NCBI GenBank assembly: GCA_027492795.1
Contig: JAPUEB010000017.1
Coordinates: 1 to 64,000 of the forward strand
Origin: Chryseobacterium sp.
Lineage (GTDB): Bacteria; Bacteroidota; Bacteroidia; Flavobacteriales; Weeksellaceae
DNA length: 64,000 bases
Reading direction: 5' to 3'
Positions 17,011 to 24,747 of this stretch are shown piece after piece; position 1 is the stretch's first letter, and each line of letters begins with the position of its first letter. Position numbers and translations under genes: made by a program. The notes under the pieces were generated by a model, which saw only the letters and a list, made by a program, of their open reading frames with translations, ran no database searches and had not been told where the DNA came from.

Positions 17011-17772
17011 ATGCAGATTTTAAATTTACTAAAAAAATACCTTATCGACAGCCAGATTTTCGTTTCTTTAATGGGAACACTTTTGGCGACGTTTTTCATG
17101 CTGGAACAGAACACGTTCCGTTTTCCTACATTTTTACTCATATTGATCACGTATTTTAGCGGTTACCTTTACACAAAATACCAAAATCATCCATTGTTTT
17201 GGAAAATCTTGATTTTGAATGCTTTTTGTGGAGTTATTTCTGTAATATTAATTTTTGTTAACCACAATGAAATTCGGTTCTTCAAATGGCTTGTAATTGT
17301 AATTCTAGGATTGCTTTATAATTCTAAATTTTTAGAAAATTACATAAGAAAAATCCCATTGCTGAAAGTTTTTTACGTTGGTTTCGTTTGGGCATTGATA
17401 AATTCTTGGTTGAGTCTTTCAGAGTTTAATTTTCCTGTTTTTTTGATAAGTTTTCTGTTCGTAACGGCTTTGGTTTTGCCTTTTGATATTCGAGATATGA
17501 AGGACGATAAAGTAAGAACTTTTCCAAAAATTATTGGCGTACAAAACACCAAATTTTTGGCCTATTTTCTTGTTTTTGCTGCAAATATTCTCGCCATATT
17601 CTTTTTAAAAACAGAATTTTCCTTTGCCTTTACCTTAACCTCCGTCTTTACCTTTCTCGCCATCTATTTTTCTGAAAATTCCAATAAGGATTCTTATTTT
17701 TCTTTTTGGGTGGAGATTTGTTCCGGACTTCCTCTTGTTTTTTTGATTATTCTAAAATCGTTATCAAGATAG
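17011..17772 (+). CDS. UbiA-like prenyltransferase family membrane protein
   Basis: A 253-residue protein with seven to eight hydrophobic helices. The motif L-P-F-D-I-R-D-M-K-D-D-K followed by T-F-P-K-I-I-G matches the second Asp-rich motif of UbiA-type prenyltransferases. The first motif (N-D-x-x-D) is not recognisable; the corresponding place reads G-Y-L-Y-T-K-Y. So it may be a degenerate member, or the first site has diverged. I start at the second of two adjacent Met codons; either is possible. It is divergent from the alpha-2-macroglobulin gene; a palindromic repeat array follows it. Confidence 0.7.
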   Translation: MQILNLLKKYLIDSQIFVSLMGTLLATFFMLEQNTFRFPTFLLILITYFSGYLYTKYQNHPLFWKILILNAFCGVISVILIFVNHNEIRFFKWLVIVILGLLYNSKFLENYIRKIPLLKVFYVGFVWALINSWLSLSEFNFPVFLISFLFVTALVLPFDIRDMKDDKVRTFPKIIGVQNTKFLAYFLVFAANILAIFFLKTEFSFAFTLTSVFTFLAIYFSENSNKDSYFSFWVEICSGLPLVFLIILKSLSR

Positions 17773-17951
17773 CGTTCCTACGGAACGCCGTTGATGGACT
17801 AATAATTTCTACACATATATCGTTCCTACGGAACGAAAAAATTTGCTTGAAAATTAAATTCCCAAAAAAATCTTGAGCTTATATTAAAAATGATTGTATT
17901 GATTTGATTTTCTACACATATAAATCCTACGGAACGAAAAAAATCCTTATA
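17773..17951. repeat. CGTTCC-TAC-GGAACG palindromes with TTTCTACACATATA units
   Basis: Perfect hairpins CGTTCC-TAC-GGAACG at 17773-17787 and 17821-17835 and a degraded third at 17933-17946. The last two are each preceded by a TTTCTACACATATA word (17806 and 17920), making a direct repeat about 114 bp apart. It fills the 217 bp between the UbiA-like gene and recF; the rest shows nothing. Confidence 0.75.
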
Positions 17952-17989
17952 CAATTGGTTTCCCAAAAATCTTGTGGTATTTTTGAAAA

Positions 17990-19087
17990 ATGATAGTGAA
18001 GCAATTAAATATCATCAATTTCAAAAACCATCCGCAGAAATCCTTTGATTTTTCGCCACAAATCAATTGTTTTGTCGGCAATAACGGCGTTGGAAAAACC
18101 AATATTTTGGATGCGCTGCATTATCTTTCGGTAGGAAAAAGTTTTTTGGCAAATTCGGATGTAAGCAATATTAATTTCGATGCTTCCAGCTCAATTAATA
18201 ACGGTTTTTTCACCATAGAAGCGGAAGTTTTCGATAGCGAAAAAGATAATATCATCAAAATTCTTCAACAAAAAGAGGCTAAAAAAATCATTAAAAAAAA
18301 CGATAAAACCTACGAAAGAATTGCAGACCACATTGGTTTTTTGCCAAGCGTGATGATTTCTCCATACGATTCAAACTTGATTTCGGATTCGGGAGAAAGC
18401 CGTCGAAAATTTTTGGACGCGATGATTTCGCAAACGGATTCTGAATATCTATTTAATTTAATTCAGTACCAAAAAACGCTGCAACAAAGGAATGCGCTGC
18501 TGAAATATTTTGCAAAAAACCGAACCTACGACGAAAGCTCTCTTGAAATTTACGATGAGCCAATTTCCAGTTTTGGAACGAAAATTTTTGAAAAAAGAAA
18601 AGAATTTATCGAAAAGCTTTTGCCGATTGTGCAGCAATTTTACGATATTATTTCCGGCGGAAAAGAAAGAATTTCCATTGTGTATCAATCTGACCTCAAT
18701 ACTGAAGATTTTAAACTAATTTTAAAAGAAAACCTCGATCGCGACAGGCTCTTAACCTATACTTCCAAAGGAATCCACAAAGACGATTTGCTTTTTGAAA
18801 TGAACGTAAATCTCTTGAAAAAAACCGGAAGTCAGGGACAGCAAAAATCTTTTTTAATTTCTTTGAAACTCGCCCAAATAAAGAGAATTAAAGAGCTAAC
18901 CGGAAAAAATCCAATTCTCTTGCTCGACGATATTTTTGATAAGTTGGATGACACGAGAGTTTCGCAGCTCATAGAACTAGTGAATAAAGAAAACTTCGGA
19001 CAGATTTTTATAACCGATACTCATCGTGAGAGAACGGAAAGCGTGGTGAAGCGGATTAATGAGGAATCGAAAATTTTTGAGATTTAA
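17990..19087 (+). CDS. recF: DNA replication and repair protein RecF
   Basis: A 365-residue SMC-like ATPase that loads RecA at gapped DNA with RecO and RecR. Visible motifs: the N-terminal L-N-I-I-N-F-K-N-H, Walker A G-N-N-G-V-G-K-T-N, the signature S-x-G-Q-Q-K in G-S-Q-G-Q-Q-K-S, and Walker B I-L-L-L-D-D-I-F-D-K-L-D. Full length. It starts at the ATG giving M-I-V-K-Q-L. The DUF721 gene, a usual neighbour of replication genes, lies 640 bp downstream. Confidence 0.96.
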   Translation: MIVKQLNIINFKNHPQKSFDFSPQINCFVGNNGVGKTNILDALHYLSVGKSFLANSDVSNINFDASSSINNGFFTIEAEVFDSEKDNIIKILQQKEAKKIIKKNDKTYERIADHIGFLPSVMISPYDSNLISDSGESRRKFLDAMISQTDSEYLFNLIQYQKTLQQRNALLKYFAKNRTYDESSLEIYDEPISSFGTKIFEKRKEFIEKLLPIVQQFYDIISGGKERISIVYQSDLNTEDFKLILKENLDRDRLLTYTSKGIHKDDLLFEMNVNLLKKTGSQGQQKSFLISLKLAQIKRIKELTGKNPILLLDDIFDKLDDTRVSQLIELVNKENFGQIFITDTHRERTESVVKRINEESKIFEI

Positions 19088-19096
19088 TTTTTAGAT

Positions 19097-19534
19097 CTAC
19101 TGAATCGCCAAAACATTAAACGTAACGTTTCCTCCGGCGGTACTAAAACCCGTTATGAAGGCAACTGTAAGAGTATTATTAGCTGTTACATAGCAGTAAG
19201 CTATTCCAACTCCATTTGGTAAAACTGTAGTTGGATTTAGAATAATATTTGCACCTACTTTTATTGCAGTTGTTGCAGATTTGTTTAGCGTTACTGCTAC
19301 ATTTGTTACCGTTACTGTTCCGTTTGTTGCGTTATTATAAGCAAAAGCCGGTATTGCAACTGTAGCCGTTCCCGAAACCATTGAATTTAATACGGAAGCT
19401 CCTTGTCCTGCTTTAAAGGTGCCATTAATGTCTAAATTTGCTATGGGATTTGTTGTATTAATACCGACATTTCCCGTTTGAGATTTGGCTAAATGAAATA
19501 GCGCAAATAAAATAATAATGTAAATTTTTTTCAT
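19097..19534 (-). CDS. secreted protein with NVGINT motif
   Basis: A 145-residue protein with a signal peptide (cleaved near A-K-S-Q, residue 19) followed at once by G-N-V-G-I-N-T-T-N-P, the start motif of many Bacteroidota surface and tail-fibre-like proteins. The remainder is beta-rich, low in charge and high in Thr/Val/Asn, ending with G-G-N-V-T-F-N-V-L-A-I-Q. No C-terminal type IX sorting domain was recognised. It converges on recF with a 9-bp gap. A good promoter is at 19549-19577. Function unknown. Confidence 0.7.
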   Translation of the reverse strand: MKKIYIIILFALFHLAKSQTGNVGINTTNPIANLDINGTFKAGQGASVLNSMVSGTATVAIPAFAYNNATNGTVTVTNVAVTLNKSATTAIKVGANIILNPTTVLPNGVGIAYCYVTANNTLTVAFITGFSTAGGNVTFNVLAIQ

Positions 19535-19548
19535 TTTTCTTTTTTTTC

Positions 19549-19577
19549 CAAATATAAAATAAATTATTTATAAGCAA
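19549..19577 (-). promoter_or_regulatory. promoter TTG-N18-TATATTTG
   Basis: Both Bacteroidota promoter elements are present on the minus strand, the minus-7 box ending 15 bp before the 19534 ATG. Confidence 0.6.
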
Positions 19578-19730
19578 AAGAATTACTAAAAACTTTTTTA
19601 AACTTAAAATTCACAAAGTAAATAGCTTACAATAATAATTGTTCACTACAATTAATTTATCAAATTGATAAATCATTTGAAAAATGAGATATAAATTTTA
19701 TATTCACCAAACCTTTTCAAGATAGAGTAA

Positions 19731-20021
19731 ATGAAAAAAAAACGCGAATACCAAAGCTCCGAACTCGTGAAATCCTTTGCCAAAATCTATGGCTTTGAGG
19801 ATAAATTATTGGCTTTCGAGGTAAAATATTTTTTGGAAGATTACCTAGACGAAGCGCTTTTTCAGGAAATTGGCGATGTGAATTTGAAAAACAAAGTTCT
19901 TACTATAAAAATACAATCTCCGCTGCTGAAAAACGATTTCAGACTTCGGAAAACATTTTTTCTTAATAAGTTTAAGGAGAAATTTGGCGAAGAGCAATTT
20001 AGTGACCTTCAGATTCTTTAG
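19731..20021 (+). CDS. DUF721 (DciA-like) protein
   Basis: A 96-residue protein of the DUF721 family, whose DciA members load the replicative helicase in bacteria without DnaC/DnaI. The N-terminal helical part and the beta segment N-K-V-L-T-I-K-I-Q-S-P-L-L-K-N-D-F-R-L-R-K are typical. Short Bacteroidota members have the KH-like domain only. It lies close to recF, as is common. Stop codons of this gene and the opposite mtgA are 2 bp apart. Confidence 0.85.
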   Translation: MKKKREYQSSELVKSFAKIYGFEDKLLAFEVKYFLEDYLDEALFQEIGDVNLKNKVLTIKIQSPLLKNDFRLRKTFFLNKFKEKFGEEQFSDLQIL

Positions 20022-20023
20022 TC

Positions 20024-20668
20024 TTATTTAAGAGAAACATTATTCATCTGTCTCATTATCCAATTGTGTTTATTTTGAAGGTATTTTGAAGGATTATGCG
20101 GATCGTATTTTTGTGGATTCGGGAGAATGGTTGCAATCCACGCTGCTTCACTTTTGGTAAGATCTTTAGACCTTTTCTTGAAATAATATTGTGCTGCAGC
20201 TTCCACGCCAAAAACTCCTCTTCCCATTTCTATAGAATTCAGGTAACGTTCAAGGATAACGTCTTTTCCCCAAATTAATTCGATGATAAAGGTATAAACG
20301 GTTTCCAAGCCTTTCCGAAACCAGCTTCTTCCCTGCCACAAAAACACATTTTTCGCAGTTTGCTGGGAAATCGTACTTCCGCCCCGAAGTTTTTTGCCTG
20401 CATTGTTTTTTTCGTAGGCTTTTTGAATGGCTTTATAATCAAAACCATTATGGTCGAAAAACTTTTGATCTTCTGCCGCAATAACAGCCTTTTTCACGTT
20501 ATTTCCCATCTCATCACTCGAAATGTAGTCTCTCTGAAGCTTTCCGTACTGCAAAACACCTCCAATTTGGGTAAAAGTAATAGGCGGATTGAAAAACTTG
20601 CCCCAAAAAATAAATAGAATATTGGCGAGAATAAGTATGTAAATGGTTTTTCTAATTTTTTTCCACAT
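20024..20668 (-). CDS. mtgA: monofunctional biosynthetic peptidoglycan transglycosylase
   Basis: A 214-residue GT51 enzyme that polymerises lipid II glycan strands without a transpeptidase domain. One N-terminal membrane helix (residues 8-26) is followed by E-D-Q-K-F-F-D-H-N-G-F-D (catalytic Glu), R-G-G-S-T-I-S-Q-Q-T-A-K-N and I-L-E-R-Y-L-N-S-I-E-M-G with the second Glu, all GT51 hallmarks. Periplasmic catalytic domain. Full length for the family. Confidence 0.95.
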   Translation of the reverse strand: MWKKIRKTIYILILANILFIFWGKFFNPPITFTQIGGVLQYGKLQRDYISSDEMGNNVKKAVIAAEDQKFFDHNGFDYKAIQKAYEKNNAGKKLRGGSTISQQTAKNVFLWQGRSWFRKGLETVYTFIIELIWGKDVILERYLNSIEMGRGVFGVEAAAQYYFKKRSKDLTKSEAAWIATILPNPQKYDPHNPSKYLQNKHNWIMRQMNNVSLK

Positions 20669-20839
20669 CGTTATAAATGATGATTGATAAGTGATGAATG
20701 ATTTTTACTTTCGCAAAGATAATAGTTTCATGGAAAATCCTTTCTGCGCTTCATTTGAAAATCCACAAAAAAAAATCACATCCTTGGAAAATCTCTAACC
20801 ACTTAAAGCCTGTTTAATTTTGTTTCAAAAAAAAATATT

Positions 20840-20964
20840 AACCACATAGTCACATAGATTTTAATTTAAATTGAATCTTCAAAAAGGGAAAATAGGGACA
20901 ATTTTGGCTATTTTATCTTAAAAAAATACTTAAATTTCAAATTTATCTATGTGTCTATGTGGTT
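20840..20964. repeat. MITE-like element with 20-bp terminal inverted repeats
   Basis: AACCACATAGTCACATAGAT at 20840-20859 is mirrored by ATCTATGTGTCTATGTGGTT at 20945-20964 with one mismatch. The 85-bp interior has no ORF. It lies in the 318-bp gap between mtgA and the substrate-binding lipoprotein; the rest of that gap is AT-rich and featureless. Confidence 0.7.
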
Positions 20965-20986
20965 TTTTAAATTTTTAAACTGGCTC

Positions 20987-22030
20987 TTATTCTAATTCTT
21001 TCATGTAGGTAAGTTGGTATTCCGGGAAAATTTTAGGATGAAATATCTTGATATAATCTTTCAGCACAAGATCGGCACGAACGATTCCGCTTTCAAAAAA
21101 ATCGTTGGCTTTTCCGGTTTCTTTCCCGTTCACACCATAAATTTTGCCGCTTTTATAAACGTTCATCTTTGCATAATTCGGGTTGATTTGCAAAAGCTCC
21201 TTTTTGGACTGATGGTTTCCTACGTTTACCCAAAATTCTGCATGTTCAGATTTTACAAAAACTTCTTCAAAACTCATGGGAACTGCCTTCGAATCAATAT
21301 TGTCTTTCAAAATATAATTTCCGGAAGCATCACTTATATACTTTGCTACAAACGTTTTTCCGCCAGGTAGAAACCATTGATTTCCATACATTTCATTGGC
21401 TAAAACAGCGGGGGGTTTTGTTTGTTTTATTGCCAATTCTTTGTAGGAATTGTAGTTTTTTTCAATTTCTTTGTAAATTTCGGAGGATTTTTCTTTCTCG
21501 CCCAAAAGTCGTCCAAAAATTTCAATGATTTTTGCTTTATTTAAAGGAGTTTCTTCCGCAAAATCATCAATGAAAATAACTTCGATTCCATTTTTCTTCA
21601 GCAAATCATACGTGTTTTCAAAACTTGCGATATAGTTGGTAAAAATAGCATCGGGTTTCAGGGAAAGTATCTTTTCCACATCGTATTTTTGCTCGTTTCC
21701 GATATTTTCAATTTTTTTGGATTTTATCAATTGATTTATTTTATCGGAAAAAATGTATTCCGGACTGGAAACTCCAATTATTTTATCTTCCACTCTCAAT
21801 TCGGTGAAATAGCCTACCAAACTTGCATTCAGAAGAATTACTTTATTGAAGGGTAATTTGGAATTTGAGATATTATAGGTGAATTTTCCAGATTTTAGAA
21901 TAAGTTCAGAACCATTCTCTAAATAGTTGATTTTGTGCGTTCCGTAGGAACTGGTGGTGATTTTCGAAACTTCTTTTTTGCAGGAAAAGACGAAAAACAG
22001 AATTAAAATAGAAAAAAAATAGGTTTTCAT
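20987..22030 (-). CDS. ABC transporter substrate-binding lipoprotein (BtuF/FepB type)
   Basis: A 347-residue periplasmic-binding protein of the helical-backbone metal/cobalamin/siderophore class. It has a lipobox F-V-F-S-C at residue 17 and a two-lobe pattern: V-G-V-S-S-P near 85, S-L-K-P-D-A-I-F-T-N near 130, G-I-E-V-I-F-I-D, then a long linker helix K-I-I-E-I-F-G-R-L-L. No permease or ATPase gene lies near, so it is an orphan here. A 13-bp palindrome (21938-21952) in the N-terminal coding part also occurs in the repeat array at 17.8 kb. Confidence 0.82.
   Translation of the reverse strand: MKTYFFSILILFFVFSCKKEVSKITTSSYGTHKINYLENGSELILKSGKFTYNISNSKLPFNKVILLNASLVGYFTELRVEDKIIGVSSPEYIFSDKINQLIKSKKIENIGNEQKYDVEKILSLKPDAIFTNYIASFENTYDLLKKNGIEVIFIDDFAEETPLNKAKIIEIFGRLLGEKEKSSEIYKEIEKNYNSYKELAIKQTKPPAVLANEMYGNQWFLPGGKTFVAKYISDASGNYILKDNIDSKAVPMSFEEVFVKSEHAEFWVNVGNHQSKKELLQINPNYAKMNVYKSGKIYGVNGKETGKANDFFESGIVRADLVLKDYIKIFHPKIFPEYQLTYMKELE
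21938..21952. repeat. GTTCC-TAC-GGAAC palindrome inside the lipoprotein gene
   Basis: The 13-bp word matches the hairpins at 17773 and 17821 and encodes S-S-Y-G-T near residue 27-31, between lipid anchor and folded part. Confidence 0.5.
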
Positions 22031-22054
22031 TTTTCAAAGAACGTAAAAATGTGC

Positions 22055-22062
22055 TATATTTG
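22055..22062 (+). promoter_or_regulatory. minus-7 box (TATATTTG) for tRNA-Arg(ACG)
   Basis: Exact TAnnTTTG element 13 bp before the mature tRNA 5 prime end. Confidence 0.65.
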
Positions 22063-22075
22063 CAAACCAAAAATC

Positions 22076-22149
22076 GGCCTCGTGGCGCAACTGAATAGCG
22101 CATCTGATTACGGCTCAGAAGGTTACAGGTTTGAATCCTGTCGAGGTCA
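22076..22149 (+). tRNA. tRNA-Arg (anticodon ACG)
   Basis: A 74-nt cloverleaf without encoded CCA. Acceptor GGCCTCG/CGAGGTC, D stem GCGC/GCGC, anticodon stem TCTGA/TCAGA with loop TTACGGC (anticodon ACG, to be deaminated to ICG), T stem ACAGG/CCTGT, discriminator A. Followed by a terminator at 22158-22187. Confidence 0.96.
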
Positions 22150-22157
22150 CTAAAATT

Positions 22158-22187
22158 CCCGCGAGTAATCTACTTGTGGGTTTTTTT
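22158..22187 (+). terminator. terminator after tRNA-Arg(ACG)
   Basis: 10-bp stem CCCGCGAGTA/TACTTGTGGG with two wobbles and a 3-nt loop, then seven T. Confidence 0.75.
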
Positions 22188-22295
22188 ATAAATTGTTTAA
22201 TTAAGAAAAGCTTTTTTTATAAAAAAAACATTACTTTTGTTCCAAATTTTCTAACACAAATGACTTGTTTTACAACAAACTTTAACCGGACTACA

Positions 22296-22790
22296 ATGAA
22301 AAAAATAATATTTTTATTAGCCTTTTTGATAACCAATTTTGCTTTTTCACAAATTAAGGTGTTGAAAAACGAAAGTCTTACATTGGTAGGAAAAGACAAT
22401 AATGTAGAACTTTACAAAAAGAAAAATAAATACACCATTAGCTATCAAGATACTAATGTGAGCCAGCTCAATACGTTTCGCTCCTTTTATTTTCATGATT
22501 TGAACAAAGATTTTGATACCTTATACAAGCTGATTTCTGATGGATTTATAGATACACCGTCAAGCGAAATACAGATGGAACTTCCCAATGACATTATTGG
22601 GCTGAATTTCAGAAAAAACTATGGACAAACGACGGTTCAGTTCATCCATTACATCAATAAAAATAAAAAAAATATTGGCAAAAGCCAGTTTCTTACAAGA
22701 GTGCAGGTAGATAAAATTTTTGGAAAGAAAAACGCAGCTAACATTTCAAAACCTGCAAAAAAGAAAGATGCGGAAGCAGCCAACAATTAA
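22296..22790 (+). CDS. secreted protein of unknown function
   Basis: A 164-residue protein. I start at the ATG giving M-K-K-I-I-F-L-L-A-F-L; the frame opens 55 codons earlier inside the tRNA, which cannot be coding. The signal peptide ends at A-F-S-Q (residue 20). The body has F-R-S-F-Y-F-H-D-L-N-K-D-F-D-T-L-Y and an L-P-N-D-I-I-G-L-N-F segment; it ends in a Lys/Ala-rich tail. I recognise it only as a Flavobacteriia hypothetical family. It has its own terminator (22818-22846). Confidence 0.75.
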   Translation: MKKIIFLLAFLITNFAFSQIKVLKNESLTLVGKDNNVELYKKKNKYTISYQDTNVSQLNTFRSFYFHDLNKDFDTLYKLISDGFIDTPSSEIQMELPNDIIGLNFRKNYGQTTVQFIHYINKNKKNIGKSQFLTRVQVDKIFGKKNAANISKPAKKKDAEAANN

Positions 22791-22817
22791 GAATTATGGC
22801 CATAAATAAACATTTTG

Positions 22818-22846
22818 AAAACTCATCTTCGAAGGTGAGTTTTTTA
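22818..22846 (+). terminator. terminator before gldA-like gene
   Basis: Stem ACTCATC/GGTGAGT (one wobble) with a TTCGAA loop, extended by A and T runs. Confidence 0.7.
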
Positions 22847-22851
22847 TTTTA

Positions 22852-22859
22852 TATTTTTG
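22852..22859 (+). promoter_or_regulatory. minus-7 box (TATTTTTG) for the GldA-like ATPase
   Basis: Fits TAnnTTTG; 17 bp before the ATG and just after the upstream terminator. Confidence 0.5.
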
Positions 22860-22876
22860 CACAAATTTCATAAAAA

Positions 22877-23572
22877 ATGTCTTTAGAAATCATCAATCTT
22901 ACCAAAAAATTCAGCGAACAAACCGCGCTGAATAACGTAAATATCACCATCGGGAAAAACGAAATCATCGGACTTTTAGGACCAAACGGCGCCGGAAAAT
23001 CCACATTGATGAAATCTGTTGTAGGTTCACTAAAAATTGATGAAGGACAGATTCTTTACAATGGAAAAGACATTGTGGGAAACGAAATTGAAAGCAAGAA
23101 AAATATAGGTTTCCTGCCAGAAAACAATCCGCTTTATCTGGAAATGTATGTAAAGGAATACCTGAATTTTGTGGCAAATCTGCATAAAATCTCATCATCT
23201 AGAGTAGATGAAGTTATTGAATTGGTAGGAATAACGCCAGAAAAATCTAAAAAAATATCGCAACTTTCCAAAGGTTACAAACAAAGAGTCGGTTTAGCGC
23301 AAGCAATTCTGCATTCGCCTGATTTATTGATACTTGATGAACCAACGAATGGTTTGGATCCTAACCAAATCATAGAAATCCGAAACGTCATCAAGGAAAT
23401 TGGAAAAGAAAAAACCGTCATACTTTCTACGCACATTATGCAGGAAGTGGAAGCACTTTGTTCACGCGTAATCCTCATCCACAAAGGAAATATCTTGATG
23501 GATTCGCCAATTGATGAATTTAAAGGAAAATTCGAGAGTTTGGAAGAAGCTTTTGCGAGTTACACAGCTTGA
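22877..23572 (+). CDS. gldA: ABC transporter ATP-binding protein, GldA-like
   Basis: A 231-residue ABC ATPase. Walker A is G-P-N-G-A-G-K-S-T, the signature is Q-L-S-K-G-Y-K-Q-R, Walker B is L-L-I-L-D-E-P-T-N-G-L-D, with the H-loop S-T-H. The closest match I know is GldA, which works with the GldF/GldG permease in gliding and type IX secretion of Bacteroidota, but GldA is usually about 300 residues, so this copy lacks the C-terminal extension. No gldF/G gene is adjacent. A generic ABC ATPase is the alternative. Confidence 0.72.
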   Translation: MSLEIINLTKKFSEQTALNNVNITIGKNEIIGLLGPNGAGKSTLMKSVVGSLKIDEGQILYNGKDIVGNEIESKKNIGFLPENNPLYLEMYVKEYLNFVANLHKISSSRVDEVIELVGITPEKSKKISQLSKGYKQRVGLAQAILHSPDLLILDEPTNGLDPNQIIEIRNVIKEIGKEKTVILSTHIMQEVEALCSRVILIHKGNILMDSPIDEFKGKFESLEEAFASYTA

Positions 23573-23616
23573 AGTTTCAATTTTGAGGTTTGAGGTTTGA
23601 ATTTTGAAGTCTTTTT

Positions 23617-24405
23617 TCACGAAAACACAGATTCTTCAAAACCATCTCTTGCGGCATTGTAGCCAATATCAAAAATTTCCTGCAAACGTTCCTGTTTTCG
23701 CTCAAAAGTTCCGTAATGAGCCAATTTTTTTGAGGTGATAAACCAATCGCAATACGAAAATTTATGAAGTTCTGTTCTATAAGAAAGCAAATCGTAGGAG
23801 CGGGAAACCACAGCTTTTATGGAATTTAGGTCTTTCAATTCAATATCCTGAGGTGGGGAAACAAAAACGCCAATCATTTTTTCGCATTCATGCTGAATAA
23901 TATCTGCCGGAAAATTGTTTAAAACTCCGCCATCACTGTATAGTTCCTCGCCAACAATATATGGTGTCGTTACTCCCGGAATGGAACACGAAGCAATAAT
24001 GGCATCAATAACTCCGAAATCTTTATCAAAAATCTTTTGAGTTCCCGAAACCAATTCTGTCGCCACAATTCGCACATCTATCTGTAAATCACCAATTTTC
24101 ATATCATCAAAAATGGGCGTCAAATAATTTCTAAAAATCTTTGAAGAAACCAATCCCGGTTTATTAAAAGCAAAATGCCGCCAATTGAAAAAATACACAG
24201 ACTTGAAAAAATCTAAAATTTCCTGAGGCGATTTTCCAAACGCGTACAAAGTTCCCACGATGGAACCTGCACTGCAACACGCCAAAATTTCCGTTTGAAT
24301 GTTTTTTTCTTCCAAAAATTTTAAAACTCCGGCGTGAGCCAGACCTTTCGTTCCGCCTCCTGACAAAACGATGCCGAGTTGATGCTTTTTTTCCATTTTT
24401 TTCAA
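23617..24405 (-). CDS. patatin-like phospholipase
   Basis: A 262-residue serine lipid acyl hydrolase of the RssA/YchK type. The oxyanion loop is L-S-G-G-G-T-K-G-L-A-H, the nucleophile lies in C-C-S-A-G-S and the catalytic Asp in Y-S-D-G-G-V. The usual Gly two places before the Ser is Cys here. No signal peptide, so cytoplasmic. The start could be the Met at residue 1 or 4. It converges on the GldA-like gene; the 44 bp between hold only short GAGGTTT-type repeats. Confidence 0.88.
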   Translation of the reverse strand: MKKMEKKHQLGIVLSGGGTKGLAHAGVLKFLEEKNIQTEILACCSAGSIVGTLYAFGKSPQEILDFFKSVYFFNWRHFAFNKPGLVSSKIFRNYLTPIFDDMKIGDLQIDVRIVATELVSGTQKIFDKDFGVIDAIIASCSIPGVTTPYIVGEELYSDGGVLNNFPADIIQHECEKMIGVFVSPPQDIELKDLNSIKAVVSRSYDLLSYRTELHKFSYCDWFITSKKLAHYGTFERKQERLQEIFDIGYNAARDGFEESVFS

Positions 24406-24480
24406 AAATAAGAAAGGTTTTGGAAAAATGTCGCCAAAAACTCGTGAAGCTGTATGTTTAGGATATATCTTGGATTTAAG

Positions 24481-24645
24481 TACATGACAAAAAAATTAAA
24501 TTTCAACCACAAAAGTCACAATAGTACTTGATTATTAAAGGCATAATTAATTGTTCATAAAGTTATAATAAGTCTTCACTGAAATCTTATTTTCCCTTTA
24601 ACAAACTGATATTTAAACTTTAAAACTTTTGTGATTTTTGTGGTT
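24481..24645. repeat. MITE-like element, copy 1 (inverted copy at 60.7-60.9 kb)
   Basis: About 140-165 bp. Inner ends AACCACAAAAGTCACAA (24505-) and TTGTGATTTTTGTGGTT (-24645) are inverted repeats. The whole stretch matches the reverse complement of 60747-60912, including the outside word TACATGACAAAAAA. It fills most of the 342-bp gap between the patatin and dihydrolipoyl dehydrogenase genes; no ORF. Confidence 0.8.
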
Positions 24646-24684
24646 TTAAAAATTTTCATTTATTGAAATCTTGGATATAAAATC

Positions 24685-24715
24685 AAAAAAAAAAGACGCG
24701 AAAAATCGCGCCTTT
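24685..24715 (-). terminator. terminator after lpdA
   Basis: 10-bp stem (24692-24701 with 24706-24715, one wobble), 4-nt loop, followed by a long T run on the minus strand. Confidence 0.75.
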
Positions 24716-24747
24716 AATATCAAATTTCGAATATCGAATTTCAAATT

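Noticed and set aside
22131-22295. Extended N-terminus of the secreted protein after tRNA-Arg
   Set aside because: It overlaps the tRNA and its terminator; the internal ATG begins a clear signal peptide.
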